DNA from: Cyprinodon diabolis
Taxonomy: Eukaryota; Chordata; Actinopteri; Cyprinodontiformes; Cyprinodontidae
Assembly: GCA_030533445.1 (NCBI GenBank)
Contig: CM060066.1
Coordinates: 31,217,235-31,281,234, forward strand
DNA: 64,000 nucleotides
Direction of reading: 5' to 3'
Under the pieces are notes generated by a model that searched no databases, was not told the origin of the DNA, and saw only the letters and a list, made by a program, of their open reading frames with translations. Shown here piece by piece: positions 11,464 to 20,980 of this stretch; the stretch's first letter is position 1; the number at the start of each line of letters is the position of its first letter. The translations under genes were made by a program, and so were the position numbers.

Positions 11464-12029
11464 GATGGGTCTCTGTGATCAAACCCACATGCAGAACACC
11501 ACACGAAGCAGAGTAAAAGTTTGACAATTTATTTAAAGATGCACACAGAGTATTAGTACAGGTTCTGGTTCTGGTCTGGGTTTCTGGTTTCACAGAGTAA
11601 TCTGCAGAAAGGGATAGTTTGGTTAGCCAGATAGCAACAGGGACTTGGCAGAGTCTTAGATCTTGGTTTGTACCTTGGTGAGGTTCAGACTGTTCAATGG
11701 AGAGAGGGAACCGGTTGGGTCCAGAGACTGTAGTTCCAGCAGAGAGAGTTCAGCAGCGACAGAGCTTAGCTTCAGGCTAGCGAGGTTCAGGTTTGGCTTC
11801 CTAGGGCAGGCAGGCAGGCTTCCAAACGTGAGCTCCTCCAGAGCTTCTGAGTACAGTCAGGTTTTCCAAAACTGGTCAACACTCCGGCGCTGAAGGCAGG
11901 TCTGGTCGCTGCTTATGAAGAGAGGTCTCCTGATGAGCTGATGATCCTCAGGTGTGAGGAAAGGCTCCAGCTCAGGAGACCCACAGTTCTCTCTGCTGGA
12001 GACAGGTGGCAGATCTCCAGATCCCAACA
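11458..12029 (-). repeat. 5' LTR of the chromovirus
   Basis: Full 572-bp LTR. On the minus strand it starts TGTTGGGATC and ends CATGACA. A TATA-like CATAAG lies at 11917-11912. About 25 bases further along, at 11888-11878, is the block GCCGGAGTGTT, proposed as the RNA start. The final ATG of the LTR (11463-11461) is in frame with gag, so gag translation may begin inside the LTR. Confidence 0.92.
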
Positions 12030-12659
12030 TGTGCAGGTGCATTGTTTTTTTTTTTTTAAGTGGAGAGGGCAGGTCTTTTCAAAAAATTGGGGAAATCCTC
12101 CACTATACCTTTAAATTTCTTTTGAGAATTGTTAGCGAGAACATGTAAAAGTACATGCAAAAAGGGACCATTTTAAAAATGTAAATCAAAATCATGCCAT
12201 CTATACTTTCACATCCCAACTGAGTTAAATATACACTTGTTATATGAAACTAGTTTTCCCCTTTAAAACATATGTAAATAAGCTGAATAAAATATTTAGC
12301 CATGTTACAGTTTTTCTCAAATGCTAAAACACAAAAAGCCAATCCTCTAAACCAAATGACCAGTTGTCTAAACAGATTTACTAAATCTAGCCATCATTTT
12401 CCAATATCATAAACACATTTCACATGAAGACACAATTCACAAAACACAATCCTCCATTCACATAAATCTTAACACATTTTTCCTTGCTAAAACACAAGTT
12501 GCAAAAGAACTCTGCTCATATTCTCAAATGAAAGCTCATGTGATGCAAAATGCTTGCCGCAGTCAGCAATATTTGAACAAAATGAACACACCTGGCGTCA
12601 TTCATTACACACAACGACTCAAAATTGAAAACACCTGTTGCTAATGCTGTGACCACATG

Positions 12660-12667
12660 TATAAAAG
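12660..12667 (+). promoter_or_regulatory. TATA box of the transposase gene
   Basis: TATAAAAG lies 45 bases before the transposase ATG, which is the right spacing for a start of transcription near 12690 and a short leader. Confidence 0.6.
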
Positions 12668-12711
12668 CAAGTTCAGAGTGCACAGTTTGCTGAAGATTCC
12701 AAACATACACA

Positions 12712-14366
12712 ATGGATGAAGGCAGAGTCAGGGGAAGAGGTAATCGCGTCAGAGGAGGGAGAAGAGCTGGCCAAGGAGGAAGAGGAGCAGGCCAGGGAGG
12801 AAGAGGAGCAGGCCAGGGAGGAAGAGGAGCAGGGCAGGGAGGAAGAGGAGCAGGGCAGGGAGGAAGAGGAGCAGGCCATGGTGGAAGAGGAGCAGGCCAG
12901 GGAGGAAGAGGAGCAGGCCAGGGAGGAAGAGGAGGAGGCCAAGGAGGAAGAGGAGGAGGCCAACAAGGGAGAGCAAGACAACCTCGTACCATCATTACGG
13001 ACGAGATGCGAGCAACAGTCAGTGACCATGTCATTGTCCATGGCATGACAATGGCTGAAGCAGGACTAAGAGTCCGTCCAAACCTGAGTAGGTTCACCGT
13101 GGCCACCATTATCAGGGCATTCAGACAACACAACAGGTATTGTACTCTATTGCTTTCTTTGTCACAATACAATTTTACAAGCCTGTGAAAGTAGTCTATT
13201 ACAGTAGTTTCAAATAAGTTGTTACTGTATTGTAAAACATGTCAATTGACGACACGTTTCTTTCTTTAGAGTTGAAAGAATGCCACATAGAGGTGGGCGG
13301 GTTGCCATATATACAGCGGCACAAGAAACCCCCATTGTGGATATGGTTCGTGAGAACAACCTCATCAGACTCCGGGAGATCAGAGACAAAGTCATTGACG
13401 ATAATGTGAACTTTGAGGGCATTGATGATGTCAGCTTGGCCACAATAGACCGAGTTTTCCGGCGCCAAAAGATGCGGATGAAACAAGTCTATAGGGTTCC
13501 TTTTGAGCGAAACTCTGCACGACACAAAGACCTACGTTACGAGTATGTGCAAGTAAGTATACATCCATGTTCACAGTACAGTTAGTAAACATACTGTGTT
13601 GCTCAGTGGCCTACATTACTTCTGGACAATACAGTACGTAATATGCTACCTGATTGACTGTTGCTCTGAACACCTGTGCACTTTCACATTTTCACAGAGG
13701 ATATTACAGTTGGACGCGATGGCCAGACCTCATGAGTACCTCTTCCTGGATGAGGCTGGCTTCAACCTGCACAAACGAAGGCAAAGAGGCCGTAACATCT
13801 TTGGCCAAAGAGCCATCACTGAGGTTCCTGGCCAACAGGGGGGTAATATTACTCTTTGTGTGGCCATGGGTTTGGAGGGGCTTGTCCACCGGCAGGCTGT
13901 CCTTGGGTCTTACAACACCCAACGTCTCCTAACTTTCCTAGAGGAGCTAAAAGATATCCTCCTAGAGCGCCAACAACACCATCCTGGGCCCGAACATCCC
14001 ATTTATGTGATCATTTGGGACAATGTATGCTTCCACACAACAAACCAAATCAGTGAGTGGTTTACCACCAACAGTAACCACTTTTTAAATGTCTGTCTGC
14101 CACCCTACTCCCCTTTCCTGAACACTATAGAGGAGTTCTTCTCATCGTGGAGATGGAAGGTTTATGACAGACAACCATACACTAGAGAAAACCTCCTAAG
14201 GGCAATGGAGCTGGCGTGTGTTGACATCCCAGTGGAGAACTTCCAAGGATGGATCCGCCATTCCAGGGCGTTTTTCCCACGGTGCCTGGCAAGAGACAAT
14301 ATAGCCTGTGATGTGGATGAGGTGATGTGGCCTGATGCAGCTCAGCGACATGATGCCGCACAGTGA
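12712..14366 (+). CDS. IS630-like DDE transposase, three exons, apparently intact
   Basis: Predicted exons are 12712-13136, 13270-13552 and 13698-14366. Introns are bounded by GTATTG/TTTAG and GTAAGT/CACAG, and the joins keep frame, giving 458 residues. The first about 85 residues are an Arg/Gly/Gln-rich tract of 7-residue repeats. Next comes a helix-turn-helix-like DNA-binding region (ADEMRATV-type helices, then ERMPHRGGR). The catalytic domain has the triad in FLDEAGFN, IIWDNVCFH and NTIEEFF. I count 36 residues between the second Asp and the Glu, a DD36E spacing. The protein would cut and paste the flanking element at TA sites in the nucleus. Introns in such a transposase are unusual. The exon model rests on splice consensus and frame, not on transcripts. 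Confidence 0.85.
12766..12966 (+). repeat. 21-bp tandem repeat inside transposase exon 1
   Basis: About nine imperfect copies of a 21-bp unit (core GGAGGAAGAGGAGCAGG) encode the 7-residue repeat RGAGQGG. The reading frame is kept in all copies. The other frames through the repeat (Glu-rich or Leu-rich) are by-products. Confidence 0.85.
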
Positions 14367-14850
14367 TTGTGGTGTAAATACTGTAAAATGAATAAAAAAA
14401 ACTTCACACCCTGATCATGTTTTCAAGAGTACTGTTGTGTGCAATAGATTCTGCTTTTGCAGTGAGTTGTGTTACAGTAGTGTACAGAATTTACTATATA
14501 TTTATACCCTTCATATGAAACTCACAAATCTAAATATCCAATCCTCTGCAGAACTCTAAGAAGATCCATAATTGTAAAGTTTCTAAAAATATGCATTGGC
14601 AGTAAAGAAACAAAGAACCTTCTCACAAATTGAGCATTGTGTTTTCAATTGTTTTGCTGTAGTGTGTAATGATGTGTATAGTGTTTACATTTTTGAAAGC
14701 TTCGATCTGCTCTTTTGGTGTGAAAGTTTGGGTTTTGAAGGGAGAAGATGTGATGTTTATGTAGCTTTAGAAAAGGGTGTTGTGTTTAAACATTGAAGAA
14801 CATGGACAAAACGTTTGTGAAATGTGTTTTAGCATTTGAGAAAAACTGTA

Positions 14851-15591
14851 AGGTTACAAAAATTAGGCTATATGTTTAGTGGCTCTTTCATTCAGACTTT
14901 AAAATCTCATTATTATTCATTCACATTCCTTTCAACCAGAGCATTAAGCAGTTTTAACTGCCAGACTGTGCCAGACTCTGTAGCCCTCTTGTGGAAAATA
15001 AATCCATCCTAAAGCTGTGCTATAAGACCCATAAAGTCTCAAACTGTTTTGCCAACTGCCTCAAACCCAGTAGTACTGAAAACCAGATGACCTTCTAATT
15101 TAGGATCTCAGTTCAATAAGTGCTTCGAAATTACTGCTTTTAGTCCCCTGTGCCTGTTATTGAATGATTGGACGTTTATAGCTGTGTGCAGTTACTAAGG
15201 TGGGTCCTGTCAGGCTGGAGCACTTGCTAAACACGGTAAAGGCCACCAGGCTGGCATGTCATTAAAGCAGCACGCATCAGAATAGTCCATCAGCAGCCGC
15301 GGGCTGAAAACTGCTGGCAGTAAATCTTTCAGGGAAAAAAGGAAAGGAACCTGAACAGAGATGGTGGAACATAATGGAAACAACAAATAGATTATTCTGT
15401 CTGCTGCTACTTTACTCCTTTATATTAGAAACACCCGACCTTTCCATCTCAATAGCCCAATACTCCAGTTCTGAGCAGGAGTGACGCTTAAATTGTTTTT
15501 AAGTTTTCATTTTGACCCAGTCTTTGAGGAGTTACCTCGCATATGGAAGACTATCTGATTTTAAATAACATTTTATTTTGGGGCTGTTCAG
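14851..15591. other. Intergenic stretch without recognised gene
   Basis: No open frame of note, RNA gene or clear repeat end. It finishes at the 9-bp target duplication of the next element. Confidence 0.5.
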
Positions 15592-16505
15592 ATAGAATAG
15601 TAGCCTAGTAAACTAGCCCCACTCACCACCGGTCAAAATCATTTTTGCCTGGGAGTGGTCTAGCCTCGATTAATGCCCCAGGCCCTAGAAGTGGCGGGCC
15701 AATAACAACGCAGAGATGTGTTTTGAATTTCTGGATGCAAAGTGGGCGGGGTTTTGTGACGACAAAGCTGCGCAACGCTGGAGAAAGGACAACAAGGAAG
15801 ATGGCAACAACTATTGAACAGTTCTGGTTTGACTCAGCTTTGGAATCAGTTTTGGAATCAGTTTTTTATAATTACATCACAGGTCGTAATTATGTACTGA
15901 TAATGTCAACTTACCTCGCCTATATTCCGCGGAAGAGCGACAGATATCCTTGACTCGTCTGTGTTGTGGCTGAGCTTCTTAAAGCCTCTCGGTGTTTTCG
16001 AGGGAGTAGGCTCCCGAGCTCTCTTTTCAGCAGCTGTTTGTTCTGCAGGGGCACCTGCTTCGACCTCGTTTTCAATCCACCTCCAATAAATTGGCAGATC
16101 TCTTTCCAGTCTATTCAACACCGTTGTACAAGCTCGACAGACTGAATTTCCCCGGTGTAATCAAAAGGTTCACTCCAACTTTCTGTAATCTTTCTGCCAC
16201 TGACAACTGTTGATGTGAACTTCAGAAAAGTTGTGTACAGTGGTGTAGTAAACCGGCTATTCACATGTCTTTTTTGCACAAATGACAACAATAGTCCAAC
16301 TCCATGATCTCAACAAGTTATCCACTCCTCACATCATATGCTGTTTGTTTACACTCCCCCACCAGCTTTCTGTTGTGCTCACTACGTCACAGTCAGTTGT
16401 GCTCATTGGTCAGAGCGTTGGCGAATAGGCAGAGACATGGTTTGAAAGACAACGGGTTGTTCTCATCAACAATCTTACGATGTCTCATTCATCAGTGCCA
16501 GACTA

Positions 16506-17717
16506 CACTCACCGGCCACTTTATTAGGTACCCCATGCTAGTAACGGGTTGGACCCCCTTTTGCCTTCAGAACTGCCTCAATTCTTCGTGGCATAGATTC
16601 AACAAGGTGCTGGAAGCATTCCTCAGGGAGTTTGGTCCATATTGACATGATGGCATCACACAGTTGCCACAGATTTGTCGGCTGCACATCCATGATGCGA
16701 ATCTTCCGTTCCACCACATCCCAAAGATGCTCTATTGGATTGAGATTTGGTGACTGTGGAGGCCATTTGAGTACAGTGAACTCATTGTCATGTTCAAGAA
16801 ACCAGTCTGAGATGATTCCAGCTTTATGACATGGCGCATTATCCTGCTGAAAGTAGCCATCAGAAGTTGGGTACATTGTGGTCATAAAGGGATGGACATG
16901 GTCAGCAACAATATTCAGGTAGGCTGTGGCGTTGCAACGATGCTCAATTGGTACCTAGGGGCCCAAAGAGTGCCAAGAACATATTCCCCACACCATGACA
17001 CCACCACCACCAGCCTGAACCGTTGATACAAGGCAGGATGGATCCATGCTTTCATGTTGTAGACGCCAAATTCTGACCCTACCATCCGAATGTCGCAGCA
17101 GAAATCGAGACTCATCAGACCAGGCAACGTTTTTTCAATCTTCTATTGTCAAATTTCGATAAGCTTGTTGTAGCCTCAGTTTCCTGTTCTTAGCTGAAAG
17201 GAGTGGCACCCGGTGTGGTCTTCTGCTGCTGTAGCCCATCTGCCTCAAAGTTCGACGTACTGTGCGTTCAGAGATGCTCTTCTGCCCACCTTGGTTGTAA
17301 CAGGTGGTTATTTGAGTCACTGTTGCCCTTCTATCAGCTCGAACCAGTCTGGCCATTCTCCTCCGACCTTTGGCATCAACAAGGCATTTCCACCTACAGA
17401 ACTGCTGCTCGGATGTTTTTTCTTTTTCGGACCATACTCTGTAAACCCTAGAGATGGTTGTGCGTGGAAATCCCAGTAGATCAGCAGTTTCTGAAATACT
17501 CAGACCAGCCCTTCTGGCACCAACAATCATGCCACGTTCAAAGTCACTCAAATCACCTTTCTTCCCCATACTGATGCTCGGTTTGAACTGCAGGAGATTG
17601 TCTTGACCATGTCTACATGCCTAAATGCACTGAGTTGCCGCAATGTGATTGGCTGCTTAGAAATTAAGTGTTAACGAGCAGTTGTACAGGTGTACCTAAT
17701 AAAGTGGCCGGTGGGTG
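16506..17717 (-). mobile_element. Tc1-like transposon, full length, inactive
   Basis: 1212 bp with inverted ends (CACTCACCGGCCACTTTATT at left; CACCCACCGGCCACTTTATT read from the right end), flanked by TA at 16504-16505 and 17718-17719. It encodes one transposase frame on the minus strand that carries two nonsense codons. It lies inside the element spanning 15601-17762. Confidence 0.92.
16538..17569 (-). pseudogene. Tc1-like transposase pseudogene (two nonsense codons)
   Basis: ATG at 17569. The N-terminal paired-like helix-turn-helix region (SISETADLLGFPRTTISRVY) is followed by a second one (SISERTVRRTLRQMGYSSRR). The catalytic motifs are WSDESRF (within the gap between the two open stretches), QQDNAPCH and LNPIEHLW, with 36 residues between the second Asp and the Glu. 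The frame is continuous, but TGA at 17137-17135 stands where Trp is expected, and TAG at 16957-16955 lies further down. With these two codons read through it would be about 343 residues, normal for the family. It is a dead copy with only a few changes, so it is not very old. Confidence 0.9.
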
Positions 17718-17929
17718 TATATTACACATTTAATCTCACATTTAGTCTGGTTTATCAGGCTAATAGAATAGGCCAGTAAAGGCCAAACTTGCATGAAAAT
17801 CAAATAACAGCTAACAAAGGACTTTTTAGCAAAACCAAAATATCTGTAATATATATTTATTTATATTAGGTTTATTTATTTCATAATGCCTCATAAATGA
17901 GCCAACTCCTTCTAGTTATTTGAATTTTC

Positions 17930-19560
17930 ACATACCCAGAAATTCTTGGCGAGCAGGAGGAGTAGCCACAATCTTTCAGTCTGACTTACTCATTACTCCA
18001 AAGGCAGTTAATAATTACAACTCCTTTGAACATTTAACACTTATTTTCCCTCATTCAAATTACAAAGCAAGAAAACTTCTTTTTGTAACTTTGTATTTTC
18101 CACCAGGTCCTTCCTCTGAAATTTTAGATGATCTTTCAGAGTTCCTATCTGATTTTGTTTTAACCATCAGTGTGTGAGTGTGAGTGTGTGCGTGAATGGG
18201 TGAATGACTGAATGTAGTGTAAATCGCTTTGGTCAGGTCTCCTGACTTGAAAAAGTGCTATATAAGTACAGGTCATTTACCATTTAAATACTGACAGGGT
18301 CATCATAGTGGGGGTTTTTAACATTCATGCTGACATTAGAGGTGATAGCTTAAATGCAGCTTAATGCTATCTTAGACACTACTAGCTTTGTTCAAAATGT
18401 GAATAGTCTCACACATTCTCATCTTCATACTTTGGACCTTGTGCTGACATATGGTATAGAATGCGAAGAAATAACAGCATTTCCTCTTAACCCTGTCCCC
18501 CTGACAACTTTTTAATAACCTTCAGGATTTATCAGAGTTCTCCTCCCCCAAAAGAAGTTTTCACTTTAGCAGATCATTATCAGATAGTGCAGTTATAAAT
18601 TTTAAAGAATCAGTTTCCCTTTCTCTCTCCTCTGTGTCGCTGAGCAGTGCTGCAGAGTGCAAAAGCATAGCTTATTCCCCTTCACAGGTTGATGATTTTG
18701 TTGATGGGGTTGCGAATTATCTGCGTACTGCCTTAGACAACGCAGCCCCTTTGAAGAAGAAGAAGAAGAAACTTTAAAAATAGAAAGCTGGCTCCCTGGT
18801 TTAAAGGTGAGCTGCACACTCTGAAACTAGATGGAAAATTGCACTTAACTTTCTGCTCCTGAATGCAGACAAAACAGAAGTTATATTCTTTGGACCAGTC
18901 CTTGAAAAATAAGCTTTGTCACTTCAAGGCTGTACTACTGTAATTCTTTCCTATCAGGAAGTCCACAAACTGTAGTTAAAAGCCTTCAGCTGATCCAAAA
19001 TGCAGCAGCCAGAGTTAAGATGAAAATGAAAAAGAGAGATCATTATTCTCCTAACATAGCTTCTCTTCATTGGCTTCCTGTTAAATCCAGATTAGAATTT
19101 AAAATCCTCCTTCTCACATATAAAGCCTTAAATGGCCAAGCCCCAACCTTATATCAGAGATCTGATTGTTCCTTATGTTCCTAACAGAGCACTTCACTCT
19201 CAATCTGCATGTTTACTAATGGTTCCTAGAATTACTAAAAGTAGAATGGGAGGCAGATCTTTTAGTTATCAGGGTCCTCTCCTGTTTAACCAACTACCAG
19301 TTTAAGTCCATGAGGCAGACACCCTGTCTACTTTTAAGGGTAGGCTTAAAACTTTCGTTTTTAATAAATATATATAAATAGTTATGCTGCTATAGGCTAA
19401 GACTTCTGCAGGACATAGGGACATGGTTGGTTCTAGACAGGGGCCACTGTAGATCATGTTCTGGCCCCTGTACTGAAGACATAATACTCAAAGAAGTTCT
19501 AATGATATGCGTTGAAACAGACATGGTTACTGATAGGTCCTTCGGATTGATTATATTTGT
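17930..19560 (+). mobile_element. L2-type LINE fragment
   Basis: Translated pieces match the L2 endonuclease (GGVATIFQSDLLI; then HLTLIFPH; ILDTTSFVQN...THSHLHTLDLVLTYG) and the end of the reverse transcriptase ORF (LNADKTEVIFFGP; SRLYYCNSFLSGSP; LIQNAAARV; IASLHWLPVKSRL). The middle of the RT is deleted and the frames are broken. A short tail-like repeat is inserted at about 18171-18290. The right edge lies in the L2 3' region and is approximate. Confidence 0.8.
18171..18290 (+). repeat. Short LINE/SINE tail inserted in the L2 endonuclease
   Basis: A GTGTGAG-rich start leads to GTAGTGTAAATCGCTTTGG and AAAAAGTGCTATATAAGTAC, a common 3' tail of fish retroposons. It splits an otherwise continuous L2 endonuclease between DFVL and the VIIVG-like strand, so it arrived later. 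Confidence 0.6.
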
Positions 19561-20100
19561 TTTCTTTACAAATTCTGTTTTACTAATTATTCAAAAACAA
19601 TGAGGTGATAGATTCAGTGGGATTGGGATAGGATCCCAGTTTTCATCTGCTAAATGTTTTTTTCAAAACAAATGTAAAAAAAAACAAAAAACTAATTTTG
19701 TAGAAAATGGTAATTTTAACTTAAGTTAAAAAAAATTACAATTCCTAAATTATGAGTGTATATTGACCTAATAATAGAATTTTAATTAAACCTAACTGAA
19801 TAGAAATTGCAGCTACCTAAATATATTTGAATCCGTTTTTTATTTCATGCTTTACTGTGCCCCCATCAAAACACACTGCCCCCCTCCTGTTATACAACTA
19901 AATACCAGTCTTAACTGTTCAATAAATGACTAAATCTTTATGGGTTTTTTTTTCTTTTAATTTATACATTAAGATTAAAAAAACAATGCACAAATGTTAT
20001 AAAGTGAATGTCAGTGTTATAAAGAGCCGAATATACTCTTTTCCAGACTTTCTATAAAGATAATAGTGAAGGAAGAGCTACTGGAACAGAACAGTCCAAA
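19561..20100. other. AT-rich intergenic stretch
   Basis: Runs of A and T, no recognisable gene. It leads into the presumed 3' untranslated region of wiz on the minus strand. Confidence 0.4.
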
Positions 20101-20980
20101 AAAGACAGAATGTAAACATGATTTTATTTACAGGTAAATCGACTCAATAGAAAACACCCAGGATATGTCCAATCTAAGCATGACTAATGTTAACAGCCAT
20201 TTAAAAATATCTCAGTAGAAAAGGACAGCTAATAAACAATGAAGCCTCAGGATAAGTTAATGTTGAAATCCTGTACATCCCATGGAGTTTGGAAATAACC
20301 CAAGCTGGTAAAAACGTTAATAAACTTGTGACACAATATTAATTCTTTTACACATATCAATTTAAAAAGAAATATACAAGGCATTTACATTGTATAAAAA
20401 TCAACACCTTGACAAAGCTGGATGATTTGCTGTTATACCTTAAAAATATACTCTAATGTACCCAAGAGGTGGACTGTTGTTTTACTAAGACAATGTTTTG
20501 GGTTATTTTTCAAAGCCATCACATGTTCCTCTTCCAAAAAAAAAAAAAAAAAAAAAAAAGAATTTTTTACTTGAACAATTTCATTTAATTTCTTTTGGGG
20601 GAAAAAAAAAAAAAGTATAAATTTGAATCTGACCAGAAAGTAGAAAATATACAGAACACGAAATTTCATTTGCTCAAATAAAAAAAAGGGATTGACACAT
20701 TTTATGGGGGGGAGGAGGAAGTGGTAAGAACCTGTACAAAAACTGGATTTTACCTGAGTAGATAAGGCTGAGCTGCCTCTCTCACATTGCTCATGCCTGC
20801 CCCGCTGTGGACATTTTATTAATTGACAAAGACATTGTTTTTCTTTGGGGAGATTGAAACTAACCTTGCCCTGCAAGCTGGAAACAATCAAATAATGTAG
20901 TTATACACATAACAATCTGACTGCTACAAGGTTAGACCCTAACGGGAAACTCACAACATTTTTAGAGAGCATTTATTAGC
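20100..20980 (-). other. wiz: Presumed wiz 3' untranslated region
   Basis: The sequence after the wiz stop has no other gene. Minus-strand AATAAA signals occur at about 20820-20815 and near 20128-20123, so the message could end near either. A segment at 20377-20442 recurs in diverged form at 24173-24236, inside a wiz intron. Confidence 0.4.

Larger units (their letters stand above)
6717..12029 (-). mobile_element. Ty3/gypsy chromovirus, full-length but decayed
   Basis: Complete LTR retrotransposon on the minus strand. It has LTRs at both ends (TG...CA termini), a 5-bp target duplication TGTGC (6712-6716 and 12030-12034), gag with a CCHC knuckle, then protease, reverse transcriptase, RNase H, integrase and a C-terminal chromodomain, and a G-rich polypurine tract (about 7056-7069) beside the 3' LTR. 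The protease-RT-RNaseH-integrase order is that of Ty3/gypsy, and the chromodomain places it with chromoviruses (Tf1/sushi-like). At least five in-frame nonsense codons interrupt gag and pol, so it cannot be autonomous now. Outside one 233-bp deletion the LTRs differ at 8 of 339 positions (about 2.4%), which suggests a fairly young insertion. Confidence 0.93.
6419..12110. mobile_element. TTAA-flanked MITE split by a Ty3 element
   Basis: The two ends are inverted copies: AGGTATAGTGGAGGATTT at 6419 and AAATCCTCCACTATACCT ending at 12110. Each is flanked by TTAA (6415-6418 and 12111-12114), as expected for a TTAA-target DNA transposon of piggyBac or Kolobok type. The 5.3-kb LTR retrotransposon at 6717-12029 interrupts it. 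Without the insertion the MITE is about 374 bp. A second, uninterrupted copy is at 60985-61338 in reverse orientation. There is no transposase, so it is non-autonomous. The superfamily is inferred only from the TTAA target. Confidence 0.8.
12308..14848 (+). mobile_element. Complete IS630/Tc1-superfamily DNA transposon with introns
   Basis: The terminal inverted repeats are perfect over 26 bases (12308-12333 and 14823-14848, starting CAGTTTTTCTCAAATG). They are flanked by TA dinucleotides (12306-12307 and 14849-14850), the target duplication of this superfamily. Inside are a TATA box (TATAAAAG, 12660), a three-exon transposase gene with no stop or frameshift, and a poly(A) signal AATAAA at 14391. 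Every part needed for autonomous movement appears present. It abuts, but does not interrupt, the MITE ending at 12110. Confidence 0.9.
15601..17762. mobile_element. DNA transposon with TAGCCT ends and 8-9 bp target duplication, interrupted
   Basis: The ends are inverted (TAGCCTAGTAAACTAG at 15601; rc of the right end TAGCCTGATAAACCAG). They are flanked by a perfect ATAGAATAG direct repeat at 15592-15600 and 17763-17771. A duplication of 8-9 bp suggests a hAT-, Merlin- or P-like mechanism. A Tc1-like element at 16506-17717 interrupts it, so the original copy was about 950 bp. A minus-strand ORF at 16121-15906 (71 residues, no recognised domain) may be a transposase relic. Confidence 0.8.

Noticed and set aside
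12716..13172. Glu-rich, Ser/Leu-rich and Pro-rich ORFs across 12.7-13.2 kb
   Set aside because: Shadow frames of the 21-bp repeat in the transposase first exon.
12308..14848. Bacterial insertion sequence or contamination, because the protein is IS630-like
   Set aside because: GT-AG introns, TATA box, poly(A) signal and eukaryotic-type TA flanks show a eukaryotic element.
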